Shown here piece after piece: positions 1 through 11,492 of a DNA stretch of 64,000 bases. Source of the stretch: Cochliopodium minus (taxonomy: Eukaryota; Discosea; Himatismenida; Cochliopodiidae); contig JAMYWO010000002.1 in assembly GCA_024220525.1 (NCBI GenBank), positions 245,432 to 309,431 on the forward strand, in the 5' to 3' direction. Under the pieces are notes generated by a model. That model saw only the letters and a list, made by a program, of their open reading frames with translations, did not search any database and had not been told where the DNA came from. Every line of letters begins with the position of its first letter. The first letter of the stretch is position 1. The position numbers were made by a program, and so were the translations under genes.

Positions 1-2
1 AT

Positions 3-191
3 GACAAATTTGATATTAAAGAAAATTTGGGTAAAATTTTTTAAATTTTAATTTTTTTACATTTTTATTTTATTTTTCTAGGACCATTGTTTTTTAGAGT
101 TTACGAAAATATACAGTATATTAAGCCTTGCCAACAAATAGTGGAGAATCTCATACACAACTATGATCTCTACAAGTTCAATTGCAAATAG
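3..191 (+). CDS. 3' end of an unrecognised gene (partial)
   Basis: This is the last part of a gene that begins before the window. The reading frame from base 3 runs to a GT donor at 31, skips a 51-nt T-rich intron (31-81, ending CTAG), and continues from 82 to a TAG at 189-191. The tail contains PLFFRVYENIQYIKPC and ends DLYKFNCK. About 46 residues are visible, with no domain I recognise. The intron size and boundaries match those of the other genes in the window, which is the main reason to accept it. Confidence 0.5.
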
Positions 192-452
192 TATTTTTCA
201 AAAAGAAATGGCAACATGAAAAAAATATATATTTAAGAAGAAAAAAAATTTTTGTTTAATATTAATGATAATAATAAAATAGTTTTGAAAAAAATGTAAA
301 AATTTAAAATTAATTCCAATTATACAGACTTTATTCCAACAAACTTCTTTAACAAAGAATGTAATTTTCTTTTGTGCTGAATAATTTAATTTTTTTTTTT
401 AAATACAAGAAAGAAGGAATAATTTTTTTCTCCTTTTCAACAAAGAGATAGA
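192..452. other. Convergent intergenic gap
   Basis: This stretch separates the ends of two converging genes. It is A/T homopolymer-rich and probably holds both 3' untranslated regions. I see no gene or structured element. Confidence 0.5.
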
Positions 453-1540
453 TCATAGTTCATTATCATAAACGAAAGCCTTCCTTGCAAACTCTGCGTA
501 ACACTTGGTGATTTTGGAGGATTGGAGGTGACAAAACTCTTTGTTACTAGAATTGGAGTCCAAACACGAATCGAGCTCCTTCTTTTGAGAGGGGCAGCAG
601 TAGTTGAGCTGGCACTCTAGCCTCTCCACTTTGTTGACGATGTTTTTGCACTTGGAGTAGGCTTTGTACTGCTTGATGGTGTAGTCTTCTTCTGATTGGG
701 GCATCAACTTGGTTATTTCGTCTCTAGTTCCTGTGATCAGATCTTTTTAAATAAAAAAAAATTTTAGTTTCATAAATAATTTATTTGAGTTGACAGCAAA
801 AACCAAGAATCTCGAAATTAAATCAAATCATTTTTATGAATAAAATATTTTTCTTGTTATTCTCGGGATTAATGAGCATATCCAAAAAATTTTTTTTTTT
901 TGAATGTATTAGTGGTTTCAATTAGTAATCAACAGATTTTAAAATAAGAAAGAGATATGTTTATTTTATCTTTGAAATTCGATAGAACCAATAAAAAATT
1001 TTCATAATAAAACGTATTGTTTGTTATATATGAACGTATTTCAACAAAATTATTTAATATTTTCTAAATTATCTTTTTCTTGTAAAATATATTGATGTTA
1101 CCATCTGCGATTTTCCTGCAGAATACCTTGGGATCTTGATCCTGTATTTCCGCCTCTTCATAGCATGTTATTATCTTCCTCCATCTTTTCTCATTTACAT
1201 TCTGGGCCATGCAGAACAAATAATTTATCCTGTTCTTGTATTCTTCTATATCCTGATGTATTATTAATATCATGTCACATTGGTAGAAATCATATTTTGA
1301 AAAATTATCATGATAGAAATATAATTCTTATATAAGATCAAATTGATCCATAATATGAACATATCAATTAATAATTTGATCAAAGGTTTAAATTACACTT
1401 TTGAAGAGATAATCGTCTTTGAGGATTTTCGAACAGCGCCAATAAGCATACACATAATTATTTTTGAGGAATGCATTCTTCCAACTCCCCTTTCTTTCAT
1501 TTATGATCTCATAATATAATGTGGGACGATCCTGCTTCAT
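453..1540 (-). CDS. Cys-rich small protein with a C-terminal twin-CX9C motif
   Basis: Three exons join in phase: 1540-1397, 1252-1102 and 742-453, giving 585 nt, or 194 residues plus the stop. The last exon carries CPSQKKELDSC and CHLQSSKITKC, two CX9C units about ten residues apart. This is the twin-CX9C pattern of mitochondrial intermembrane-space proteins oxidised by Mia40 (family knowledge). The first two exons add further cysteines that do not follow CX9C spacing, and there is no transmembrane segment. The ATG at 1540 is preceded by an A-rich leader. The protein could be a respiratory-chain subunit or assembly factor, but I cannot assign an orthologue, so the mitochondrial role is inferred from the cysteine spacing alone. 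Confidence 0.6.
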
Positions 1541-1893
1541 TTTTTTATTTATTTCATTGAGAAGAAAAATCTAATCAAAAAATAGTTAATCCTTGTTCTT
1601 TTTGATTTTCTTTAACTAAAGGGAAACTTTTGAATTGTAAACATTTGAATTTCAGGTTTATTTGAAGCAAACTAATGTCACTTTTAAAGCTTGGATTTAT
1701 TAAAACAAAATTTAAACTTTGTGAAAATCTAAGAATTTAACCTTATGATTGTTATTTAAAGTTGGCAAAGAACTAGCTTTTGTCAACCAATTCTTTTTAA
1801 TTCTTTTTAGTTTTTAAATTTCAATGAATGAATTTCTTTTATTTATTTTTTTATAAATTTGTTTAAATTCAATGAAATTTAAAAAAAAAAATC
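1541..1893. promoter_or_regulatory. Divergent intergenic region
   Basis: The 353 bases lie between the start of the twin-CX9C gene on the minus strand and the M28-like gene on the plus strand, so both promoters must be here. The sequence is A/T-rich with no motif I can call, and there is an oligo-A run just before the ATG at 1894. Confidence 0.45.
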
Positions 1894-3722
1894 ATGACAA
1901 CAAAGAAAAAAATATTAGTGGGAGTTTCCATCTTTCTTTTTCTCCTCTTGTCGATTTTCTTTGTCTATTGGGTAAATCCAACTATAATGCTTGCCAAGAT
2001 AAAAAATAAAAGCAGTTTAAGCACAATATCTTATGAGAGGTAAAATAGAAAGACAATGATATTTACATCCAATGGTGATTATGAAAATTATTTTCCTTAC
2101 TTTTAAAATATATCATTTGATTTAAGGAACCTGTTTTTATCTGATGAATTAAAGATTATTTTACTAATTTAATTTTAATTCTCTTTTACAAAGGTTTCTC
2201 ATGGTGAACAATTTTTTGGGTCCCAGTTTGACCAAGACTGGAGATTTCAACGAGACGTTAGAATATCTAATGAAGGAACTAGATTATGACTTTGAGGAGA
2301 CAGGGACAGAAGAAAGCACGATCCCAACGTGGATCAGAGGAGAAGAGAAAATGAGATTGATTCTTCCATACGAAAAAGAGATACCCATCTTGGGACTTAG
2401 AGGATCAATAGGGACCAATGGGGAAATCACAACGAGGATCATTGTAGTATCGGATCTCAAAGAAGATTTCAACAAGAAAAAACATTTGATGAAGGGATCC
2501 ATCGTTTTGTATCGAACTGCTGAAAGCTACGATTTTTACTACGAGAAAACAGTGGAGGCGGCTACCAACTTTGTCTTGATGTTAAAGGAGATTGGGGCGG
2601 TTGCAGGGCTGGTATCTTCATCTACAGATGAATCAAAATTTACTCCTCATTCAGGTGAATACAAAAAAATTTTGTTTAAAATCTTTAATTATAAATTTTT
2701 TTTTGAAAAGGTTTCCAATTATCCAGCGAAATTCCAATAGCAACTGTTAAATACGAGACAGCATATGAGATGTATGAAATGAGCCAAAAAAACAAGACCA
2801 TTGAAGCAGTCTTGTCCATGGAGAAACAGACACAAAGAGAATCTGCTTCAAAAAACATTTATGCTCAACTGAAAGGGAAAACAGATAACTTAATTCTTCT
2901 TGTAGGAGGTAAAAATAGATTTAACTAAATTTTTTTAAATCATTATTTTTTATTGGTTTAATTTTTAAAATTATTTTATTTTTTTTAATAAAATATTATT
3001 GTTCAATTTCACAATTTAAAAATTAAATTTCGCTTTAATTAAACAATTTCTTTATTCTAATAAGATATCGATGGCTGGACATTTGGGAACTCTGAGCAAG
3101 ATAACTTAGCCGGATTTTTTGCCTGTTGGGAAGCTTTGAGAATCCTCAAATCACTTGGTTACAAACTAAGATCTTCAATTAGATTCCTAGGGCTCATGAA
3201 CCACAAAGATGGAGCTAGAGGTATTAGTGGTTATGCTAAACATCATCAAAACGAAGTTCTCAATGTAGAATATGCCATCACTTCTTATGCCAACAGCAAT
3301 TCTTATGGTCTTCCTTTGAATTTCAAAACTTCGAATATCATAAGCCAACATGAGTCTTGCAATTTTTTGATCGATCTTATGAATTCACTCAATAATATAA
3401 ACTCTGTGTCTTGTAGTCAATTTGAAGCAGATATTTGTCAGAAATTTTTTTTTATTTATTTAAATTAAAATTTAATTAATTTTATTAAAATTTAATTAAA
3501 TTAGCTCCTTATACAAAATCCCAAATTTCAGCTGTTTCCCTTGGTTATAAGACAAAGAAATTCTATTCTTATTATGAACCAGTGCATCAACCTGGTGAAA
3601 AGATTCCTGTCATTTCTCTAGAAAAGTTTCAAAACACCTCTCTCACCATTGCTTCGTTCATTTTCATGAACGATTATAACTCTTATCTTCCCTTTGTTAA
3701 CTCTCTTCCATTTAGGAAATGA
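1894..3722 (+). CDS. M28-family (carboxypeptidase Q-like) membrane protein, probably inactive
   Basis: Five exons (1894-2039, 2194-2654, 2711-2908, 3065-3436, 3505-3722) sum to 1395 nt, giving 464 residues with all phases consistent. A single hydrophobic segment at about residues 8-28 suggests a type II membrane anchor. The body follows carboxypeptidase Q: a PA-like region (AGLVSSSTDESKFTPHSG, then IPIATV), then LLVGDIDGWTFGNSEQDNLAG, where the family has GGHxDxW and a zinc-binding Asp. In active enzymes the first ligand is His, but here it is Asp. The paired Glu after the next strand is replaced by HK (LGLMNHKDG). The later Asp and final His ligands also seem absent (TSYANSNSYG, YYEPVHQPG). 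The fold therefore looks kept and the zinc site lost, so the protein is more likely a receptor or scaffold than a peptidase. A TGA ends it at 3720-3722. Confidence 0.7.
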
Positions 3723-4290
3723 ATTAAAAAATTTTAAAGCTTGATATTCTCCCTTTTTTCCATCAATTCTTTTTGTAAAGTTCTTTGAACATCTTTCTTT
3801 GGATAAAATGAAAAGAATTTTTTTATTTTTATTTTCTTATCTATTTATTTTTTTTTTTAATGGGAGTTTTATTGAAAATTAAGGGCAATAAAAAAGAATG
3901 AAGAAATAATGATTTTTTTTTTTAAATTTTTTTCTCAATGTTTTTTCAGTTAATTACTATCGTCCTTTGTAAAAAAATGTATTGGAAAACTGATCATTAT
4001 GACTGACGAACACTATTATTTTTTTTGTATCAATTGTTTCTTCCAACTGTGGGCTGATGAACAATCGTTCTTTTCAAAAAAAAAATTAATTTGAAAACAA
4101 AAAAATGTCAAGTAAACCAAAAATTTTAAAATTTAAATTTAAATGAAAATGGAAAAATAAAAAATAAAAAAAAAATTTTGATAAAAAATAATTCCAATAA
4201 AAAATAAATTTTAATAATTTTAAAAATAAAAAATAAAAAATAAAAAATAAAAAATAAAAAATAAAAAATAAAAAATAAAAAATAAAAAAT
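3723..4290. repeat. Intergenic stretch ending in a (ATAAAAA)n tract at a contig end
   Basis: This contains no convincing gene on either strand. From about 4205 it becomes a heptamer repeat of ATAAAAA type that runs to the single N at 4291. A nearly identical tract begins just after the N at 5865, so this is where the assembly lost its way. Confidence 0.6.
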
Positions 4291-4291
4291 N
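4291..4291. other. Single-N contig join
   Basis: A lone N joins a (ATAAAAA)n tract to a 77-nt sequence repeated exactly at 36579-36655. It marks an artificial junction. Confidence 0.85.
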
Positions 4292-4869
4292 TAAAATGAG
4301 GACGGAAGACTAAATAAAAAAAATCTTATTAAATGAATTCATTCGTTTATTTTTATATGAATTAAATCCCGAGATGAAATTAAAAAAATCTTTTTTTTTT
4401 TTTACTTCGATGGTAATGGTGAGAGCATGATGCAATATCCAACTTCTATCAGGTTCATAGATCTATTATAAAAACAAAAGGAAATATAAATTATATGAAT
4501 ATGAAAGAGAGAATCCAAAAATTATTATTATATCTTATATGCAACTGCAATGAGGAAAATTGTTTTTTCTTTTTTTTTTTTTACAGTATCTATTATGAAA
4601 TAAGACATAGATAACAATATGATATGTCTTGATCTTTCGGTCACTGCAATCAAAAATTCTTGCAATAATGATGTATAGACCATACCCAAGTTTGGGAAGA
4701 TGACCATCGATATGTGCAACAATGAACAATAGTATGTAGGAGATAATTTCTTTTTGAGTGCCATATCCTTGGTTATCCAATACCATATTTGGAACATGAT
4801 TAAATAGATTAACATACTCAAATACCAATGATTGATACCAAATAATTCAACAGAAATGAAATCCAGCAT
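4292..4869 (-). CDS. TLC-domain protein, 5' part (gene split by misassembly)
   Basis: Exons 4869-4585 and 4462-4406 encode the N-terminal half of a TLC (TRAM/LAG1/CLN8) multipass protein of the TLCD4 type. A membrane segment follows the start, and then come SMSYFIIDT and the signature ILHHALTITIE, which matches the HH-containing helix of the family. The intron after 4406 ends at TATTTAG, and the next exon begins TCTTCCGTCCTC just before the N at 4291. That same 77-nt end sequence recurs at 36579-36655, where the rest of the gene is found. Joined, the exons (285+57+60+10+296 nt) give 235 residues without a phase error. TLC proteins act in ER or plasma-membrane lipid homeostasis; the substrate here is unknown. 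Confidence 0.75.
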
Positions 4870-5422
4870 TCAAATTCTTCACTCAAATTTTTTTTTTTAA
4901 TTTTTTTCAAGTGGATTAAAAAAAAAAATAAATACCCAAAGTATTCAGGCCTGAAAGTATTGTAATTATATTTTTCCTTTTGGAATGAGATTTTTTTAAT
5001 TTGGAAAACTGTTTTTGAATTGTTTGAATATATTTTGAAATTAAATTTGAATAAAATAAAATTTTATCTAGTTGGTCAAACACTTTCTTTGCAACATTCG
5101 ATTAACTGATTTCCAATCTTAATAAAGAATCTTTTATGCTAATTTTGCTTTTGGAAAATCACATAACTTGGATATTTTGTTGGAATATTCAAGATGTGGT
5201 TGAATAATTTGTTCATTCTGTTAATTTAAGTTAAAAGCAATCCTTTTTCTCTTTATCATTTTTTTTCAATTAATTTGGGTAAATTTAATTACTGAAACAG
5301 TTTATAAAATATTGAAAGGAATAAAGGGATTTGAAATGTGTAATGTTGTTGTCTTTCAGTTTGTTGTTTATTTTCAAAAAAAATAACGATTTTTTAAATT
5401 GGAATAAATAAATGTTTTTATT
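4870..5422. promoter_or_regulatory. Region upstream of the TLC gene
   Basis: This 553-base stretch lies between the TLC start and the 3' end of the GNAT-like gene, both on the minus strand. It should hold the TLC promoter. No reading frame, RNA gene or repeat of note was seen. Confidence 0.4.
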
Positions 5423-5864
5423 TTATACAGAAGGTAAATAAATATAAGAAGATGGACCACCAAAAAGATCCAAATTTCCTTTGGTCATCCAAAACATAGT
5501 TTTCAACAACTTGTACCCCAAACTCAAACACTTTGTGAAAAAAAGAGGATAATCAACAAGAGAGATAAAGAAAAGAGGATCAGGTTGAAATTTGTTTTCA
5601 CAATAAAAAGAAAGCAAAGACAAAATAACCTCCTCATTCTCTGAGACAGCATGAGATTCAATTTGAAATCCAGTAGAATAACCAACAAGAGTATCTCTAT
5701 CATATGCAACAGTAGCATTTTTTAAATCTTTCAAATTGAAAATAGGTTCCAAATTTGTTTTTTTAAAGCAGAGTTGTTTGCATAGAGGAACATCTTTTTC
5801 TTCCATCTTTCTGCACACAAATTTATTTTCGTATTTTACTTTTCCAGTCATCAACGCTAAACTT
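5423..5864 (-). CDS. GNAT-like acetyltransferase fragment, 5' end cut by a contig join
   Basis: An open frame runs from the N at 5865 to a stop at 5423. A candidate internal start is the Met of MTGKVKYENKFVCRKMEEKD. The pattern of a short strand, an Arg/Lys-Met-x-x-x-Asp start, a helix with paired cysteines, VAYDRDTLVGYSTGF as a possible beta4 strand, and a C-terminal LGYKLLKTMFWMTKGN followed by YIYLPSV resembles GNAT proteins. I cannot see a clear Arg/Gln-x-x-Gly-x-Gly/Ala acetyl-CoA loop, so the family call is tentative. The upstream exons are missing because the contig ends here, and this piece probably belongs elsewhere (see the TLC split). Confidence 0.35.
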
Positions 5865-5869
5865 TNAAT

Positions 5870-5906
<37 letters not shown>

Positions 5907-5945
5907 AAATAAAAAATAAAAAATAAAAAATAAAAAATAAAAAGT
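5865..5945. repeat. Single N followed by a (ATAAAAA)n tract
   Basis: The N at 5865 is followed by about 80 bases of ATAAAAA-type repeat with one shorter unit. The tract lies in a fumarase intron whose donor is at 5949, so the intron and all later exons of that gene are broken here. Confidence 0.75.
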
Positions 5946-5949
5946 TTAC

Positions 5950-8215
5950 CGTCAAACATCACCAAGGCGTCGTGAGTTGCTAGCCCTTCGAATTTATTTG
6001 GGTTGGAAACAAACTTTAAGCCAGTGAATTTGGAAACTTCTTCTGAAACGCCTTCCCCAAACCCTTGTGGAGAATTTAATCCTACAAAAAATTATTTTCA
6101 ACATTGTTTTAAAAGTTTTTTTTGAATATTTTTTTCATTTTTTCATTGTTATATTATAATTTTGATTTTTGTTTTTTTTTAAATTATATTATAATTTTGA
6201 TTTTTGTTTTTTATTTTTATTTTTTATTTTTTTAAATTTTCAAATTAATTTTTTTTTGATTTTTGTTTTTTTGATTTTAGTTTTTTAATTTGATTTTTAT
6301 TTTTTAAAATATTAATTTTATAATATTTTATTAATTTTTTTAAATATTTTTTTTATTATTTTTATTTAATATTTATTTTATTATTTATTATTTTTTTCTA
6401 CCAGTTCCAACAGCAGTACCACCTTGAGCAAGTTTCATCACACCTCTCAGATTATTTTGGATTCTCTCTACGGAACACTCAATCATGTAACCAAAGGCTC
6501 CCCACTCGTCCTTCATCAACAAGGGGGTTGCATCTTGCAAATGAGTTCTTCCCAATTTCACCAAGTTTCCGAATTGTTCTGCTTTTTCATACAATGCTAT
6601 TCATGCAAAAAAAAAAAAAAGAATTGAATTATAATCAAAAAAAAATGAGAAAAATAAAATGAAAAAAAAATAAAAAATAAATAAAAAAAATTTATCAAAT
6701 GACAAAATTTTTGAATTAATTTTTTTAATTTTTTAATTAGAAAGATGGAAGAGTAATAAAAAAATATGATTCCGTTAATATTTAATTGGTAAAAGCACAA
6801 AAAAATGAAACATAAATTGGTAAAAATTATTTTAAAAGAATCACTTTAAAATATCAAAAAAATTTAAAAAAATAATTAAAAAAAAAATTATTGAAAATTA
6901 AAATGCGAATAAAAATCCCTGTTTACCTTTTTGTAAATTGATTAAACTTGGAAACAACTTTTTCTCGGTTTCCACTGCAATCGAGATGTGCATGGCAGTT
7001 GGGAAACAGTCGTTGGAAGATTGAGACATATTGACGTGATCATTTGGATGAACCTTTTAAAAAATAAAAAAATGTAAAAATTTTTTTTGATAACAAATGA
7101 ATAAAAAAAAATCTTACTGGCTTTTTGCTTCCGATAACTCCTCCAAGCATTTCTATTGCTCTGTTTGAAATTACCTCGTTGAGGTTCATGTTAGTTTGTG
7201 TACCTGATCCTGTCTATCCATAAAGAAAAGATAAAAGGAGTGAAATAACAATTTTATTTTAAATTTCATTTTTTTATTAATTTTTAGATTTAATTATTTT
7301 TATTTTTGGGATTTTTTTTTTATTTAATTAATTTTTGCTTTTAATGGGATTATAATTTTCTCCAATAATCATAATAAATCTAATATATTCATTCCAATTC
7401 GAAATCACATGTATATAATAAGATATTCTCAAAAATATTTTTCTCTTTTTTATACCTGCCATATTACCAATGGGAAATGATCATCAAGTTTTCCTTGTTC
7501 AATCTCCTCAGCAGCACGTATAATTGCCTCTCCGATCTTTTTATCGAGTAATCCCTTGTTCATGTTGACGATGGCACATGCCTTCTTCAATGTAGCAAAG
7601 CTTCTGATCAATTGATATGGCATCCTTTCCCTGCTTATGTCTCCTATAACGAAATTGTTTCTTGATCTCTCTGTTTGGGCTCCCCAATATCTATAGAATT
7701 AATGATGGTGTTACATAAACATGTGAATAGTATAGATTAAGAAATAAGGATAGTTCTTTGAATGAAATAAAAATTATTTCACCGATTATATTTGTTAAAA
7801 ATAAAACAAACATCAGTTGTTAAAGAATGCATAATTTCTAATTTGTACAATCATCAAAATTATAAGATATGAAGAATATCTTTTGATTGAATACAATATA
7901 ATTTGCCAATTTATAAAAATATCGTTAAATAATTTTTTAAATAAGAAAAATGTGATTGTTGAAGAATTCATTTTACCTATCTTTGGGAACTTTTACAACT
8001 CCCATTGAATCTGTTTCTTCTCTAAATTCCATTTTATTTTTATTTATTTTTCCACTATGAAATTCTTTTATTTCAACATGAAAGAAATATTTCATCTTCT
8101 CAATTGGCTTTACTAGTTTGTTGGAATATTTCAAAGATTTGGAATTCATCCTGCTGTTATTCCATAAATTTGTTTGTTTATTCTTTCCAATCAACAATTT
8201 GCTGAATTTTTTCAT
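5950..8215 (-). CDS. FH: Fumarate hydratase, class II (C-terminal part missing)
   Basis: This enzyme interconverts fumarate and L-malate in the TCA cycle. Exons are 8215-7977, 7690-7456, 7213-7118, 7053-6927, 6596-6402 and 6081-5950, all in phase. Landmarks in order are [70 protein letters not shown] and [20 protein letters not shown]. These match the class II (FumC) fold and its substrate-binding loops. The first 60-odd residues are rich in Lys, Asn and Ser with few acids, consistent with a mitochondrial presequence. The family's signature SS-loop (GSSxMPxKxN) should follow the donor at 5949, but the contig breaks at 5865 and I found it nowhere in the window. The gene is therefore assembly-truncated rather than shown to be broken. 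Confidence 0.93.
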
Positions 8216-9309
8216 TTTTCTTTTTTAAAATTAATTTTTTGGTTTGAAAATCTTTGAAAAAAGTTTTTTTTGAAACTTCCCTTTTCAAATTTAAGTTTTT
8301 TCTAAATGTTTTTTGGAAAATAATGTCAAGAAAACTTTTTGTAAGTGATGTTTAAAATTTTATTTAAAAAACTAGTTAAGAAAGTTTTAGACAAAGAAAT
8401 CAATTATTTTTCAACTTTAAATTAGGGTTTTATTTCTTTTTATTTAAATTTGATTAAAAAAATATTTGTAAAATTTAGTTAAAGGAATGCAGTTTTTATC
8501 AATGAGTTAGTGATGTTCAGATTTTTAAATAAAAAATTGAAGAAAGTTTTTTAAAACCAACAAAATAATAAAATATGAAAGTTAAACAGTCAAAACCGTG
8601 ACAAAATGTTTTTAAAAGTCAAATTGTTGTTAATAAAAAAATTAAAATTTCAAATTTTTTTCCGATCAAAATAAATTATTAAAAAAAAATGATTTCATTA
8701 TTAAAGCATAATTTCTCCAAATTAGTGAAAGGAAAGAACATATTTGGATTAGATGAATTCAATCCTATCATAATCCTATCAGTGATATGGTATATCTCTT
8801 ACACATGTCTGATGCACTTTGTATTACTCTCCAAAATAAAAAATAATATTTTATTGAAAAAATTTAAAAACGATATTGATTCAAATGATAGAACATACCT
8901 GGAAATTCATTGATAATTTTGGTAAGAAAATTATATATCGTTATAAATTATAATCACGAGTTGAAGATATTCATTCTTGAAGTAAATATCTTGCATATAC
9001 TTCATCGGAGAAATTTATAAATCAAGCAATTATTTTATATATTACATATTATGGATTGAAAGACTCATTATGGTGATGATATCAATAGAAAACAAAATAT
9101 CTTCTCACAAAGATTAATATATTTTCCATAAACAAAAATAGAAGTCCATATAAAATAAAAATTTTGAGATCTTCAAATATGAATACATCATAGCACGATA
9201 GTTAATAATTATCTAATATTATTAAATCACTTTGACAAATATTAATATTTAATTAATATAAAAATTGACAAACATATTTTTTTGTTAATTTGACTATAAT
9301 TTTTAGATA
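8216..9309. promoter_or_regulatory. Divergent intergenic region with one possible exon
   Basis: This holds the fumarase promoter and the 5' region of the multipass membrane protein. An ATG at 8689 opens a 74-codon frame with one hydrophobic segment (PIIILSVIWYISYTCLMHF) that might be a first exon of the downstream gene through a GTATTA donor near 8819. No good acceptor chain was found, so I leave it unresolved. The rest is featureless A/T-rich sequence. Confidence 0.35.
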
Positions 9310-11118
9310 ATGAAAGGAGGAGATACATCAATGGACGTGATATTTTTCTATGTGGGACTGTTTAATTACTTGAGATCACTGAAACACAACTTGGAAGATT
9401 TTTCAGATCTAATAAAAGATATTTTTAAAATGTTCATGAAAGTGGGGATGATTTACTACTATGTACTTTACATTCACATTTTTTTTGGAGGGTATTCGAA
9501 GAACTGTCAAAACATGCATATTGTTAGTTTTATGTTTTTTCTTGATGCTTTCTTCAGGTAATTTTAAATCTATTTTTTAATACAAATACTTTTTATTTAA
9601 AAAACCTAAATTTTTTTTTTTTGATAACATTATTTTATATTAATTATCATTTTTATTTATTTATTTATTTTATTTATTTATTTATTTATTTAATTTTTAT
9701 TTTAATAATTTTTTGTTATTATTTCAATTATTTTTTGTTTAAAATAATCTTTAATTTTAATTTAAATAATTTTTTGTTTAAAAAAAAGAATAGAAAAGTG
9801 TATGTTGTATGGACATTTTTTTTCTCTTTCATTTTACTTCTACCTCCTGGGAAATATACTCTTTAAAGTTTTACTCCGATACAGTAAAAAAGCAATGTGG
9901 TTTTTTTATCTATTGCTTCTTGTGTCAGTAAGAATAAAATAAAATTAAAAATAAAATTAATAATAAAAAAAAATTAAAAAATTAAATTAAAATTATTACT
10001 AAAAATACATTAAAATTAAAATTAAAAATATATAAAAAAATTTAAATTAGATTAAAATAAATTAAAAAAAATTGAAAAAAATTAAAAAAAATTTTAAATT
10101 AGGTGGCACAAAAGTACAGAATGATACATTACCTTGTAGGAGAGAATAATAACATGTCTTCAATGTTGATAAATAAATTTGACAATAGTTTGTCTCCCTT
10201 TCTCATTGGTTACATTTTTGGTGTTGTTATATTTGGAATACCTGATTCAAAGAGAATGGCAAATCGTTCAAAGGTAAATAAAATATAAAGTAAAAAATAA
10301 AAATAAAAAATAAAAAATAATAAAAAAAAATAATATTGAAAAATATAAAAGGTGAAAAATGAACTGAGGAGAATAGAGTCAGACATAGAAGAACTCCATT
10401 ACTTTGCAATCCTCATCGTTTGCGTCGTTTTGATAGTCTTTATCGCAACTATCAGCCCTTTCGATTACTACAAAATCTATTACATCAGTAGTTTCAATTA
10501 CACTCAGTTCTACTACAGGTAGATTTTTTTTTTTCTCGAAATTGTTTTTAGTTTTTTAGTTTTTTATGTTTTATTATTTATTTTTTATTTTATTTTTTAT
10601 TTTTTATTTTTTATTTTTATTTAATTTTTTATTAATTTTTTAATTTTTTAATTTTTTAATTTTTTATTTTATTATTTTTTATTTCTTTAGTTTCTCAAGC
10701 CTTTTCACCTCGTTGCTTCTTTGCATTTTTACATATGTTGTGTTCATTGGACACAAGTTTTCTACTAAATACTTAAAGAGAAACTACTTCAACTTTTACT
10801 CCAATTTATCTGTTGGTGCTTTTGCATATCATTCCATAGGTGAATTAAAATAAATAAGAAAAAAAACTTTTAAAAAATCTTATTAAAAAAATTTAATTAA
10901 AAAAAAAAATTAAATTTAATTTTATTTTAGGTATTTGGTTATCAATGTCGGTGATAAAATATTTTTTTTTGATAATGAAATCCGACATTTACACTTTGTG
11001 TTCACTTTTGTTTCTCACCCTCATTTTCTCCTATGGCTTGTCTCTCCTCACCATGCTGGTCATCTTGATACCTTATCACACAATCAAGAGAAAACTCAGT
11101 CCCGCGTCAAGGTTCTAA
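9310..11118 (+). CDS. Multipass membrane protein of unknown family
   Basis: Six exons (9310-9557, 9789-9927, 10103-10273, 10352-10518, 10691-10839, 10931-11118) sum to 1062 nt and keep phase to a TAA at 11116-11118, giving about 353 residues. Eight to nine hydrophobic segments are visible, for example FAILIVCVVLIVFIATISPF, SSLFTSLLLCIFTYVVFIG and CSLLFLTLIFSYGL. A NYTQ sequon sits between two of them. The C-terminal tail is short and basic (HTIKRKLSPASRF). The segment SVGAFAYHSIGIWL vaguely recalls late helices of acyltransferase-3 proteins, but no catalytic signature supports that. I do not recognise the family. The start at 9310 may be extended upstream by an exon near 8689. Confidence 0.6.
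10540..10690. repeat. T-rich simple repeat inside an intron
   Basis: The intron between the fifth and sixth exons of the membrane protein is almost wholly TTTTTAT/TTTTTAA units. Similar tracts fill many introns here. Confidence 0.6.
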
Positions 11119-11492
11119 TGATTAGAACACCTCCCCCAAATGTTTGTTTTGTTAATTATGTTTTATTAAATAAAAAAAATTATTTATTCCAAAAAAAATT
11201 ATGAAACACTTATTTTTTATTTAAATTGTTTTTTATTTTTTTATTTTTTTTTATTATTTGTCTTTTATTCCAAAATTCAAAAGAAAACTTGACACCACCA
11301 TGACTCAGAATTTGATATCTTTTTGAGTATCAAATTAAATGGAAAAGCATAAGCTAAAAATATCTGTTGATAAATTTAAATTTTCATATATATTCCTTTT
11401 AAATGAAGGAATTTCTATAAATACAAAGATAAATATTCAATCAAAAGCTAATAGATCTTCAATTCATTTCTTAAATATCTCTTAATAAAAAA
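11119..11492. promoter_or_regulatory. Intergenic gap upstream of the Sel1 gene
   Basis: This 374-base gap between two plus-strand genes starts with a T-rich stretch and ends with an A-rich leader before the ATG at 11493. I see no gene or specific element. Confidence 0.4.

Noticed and set aside
4205-4290. ATAAAAA-type array as a possible telomere or CRISPR-like repeat
   Set aside because: There are no unique spacers, no G-rich strand, and the same tract occurs in introns; it is a simple microsatellite at a contig end.
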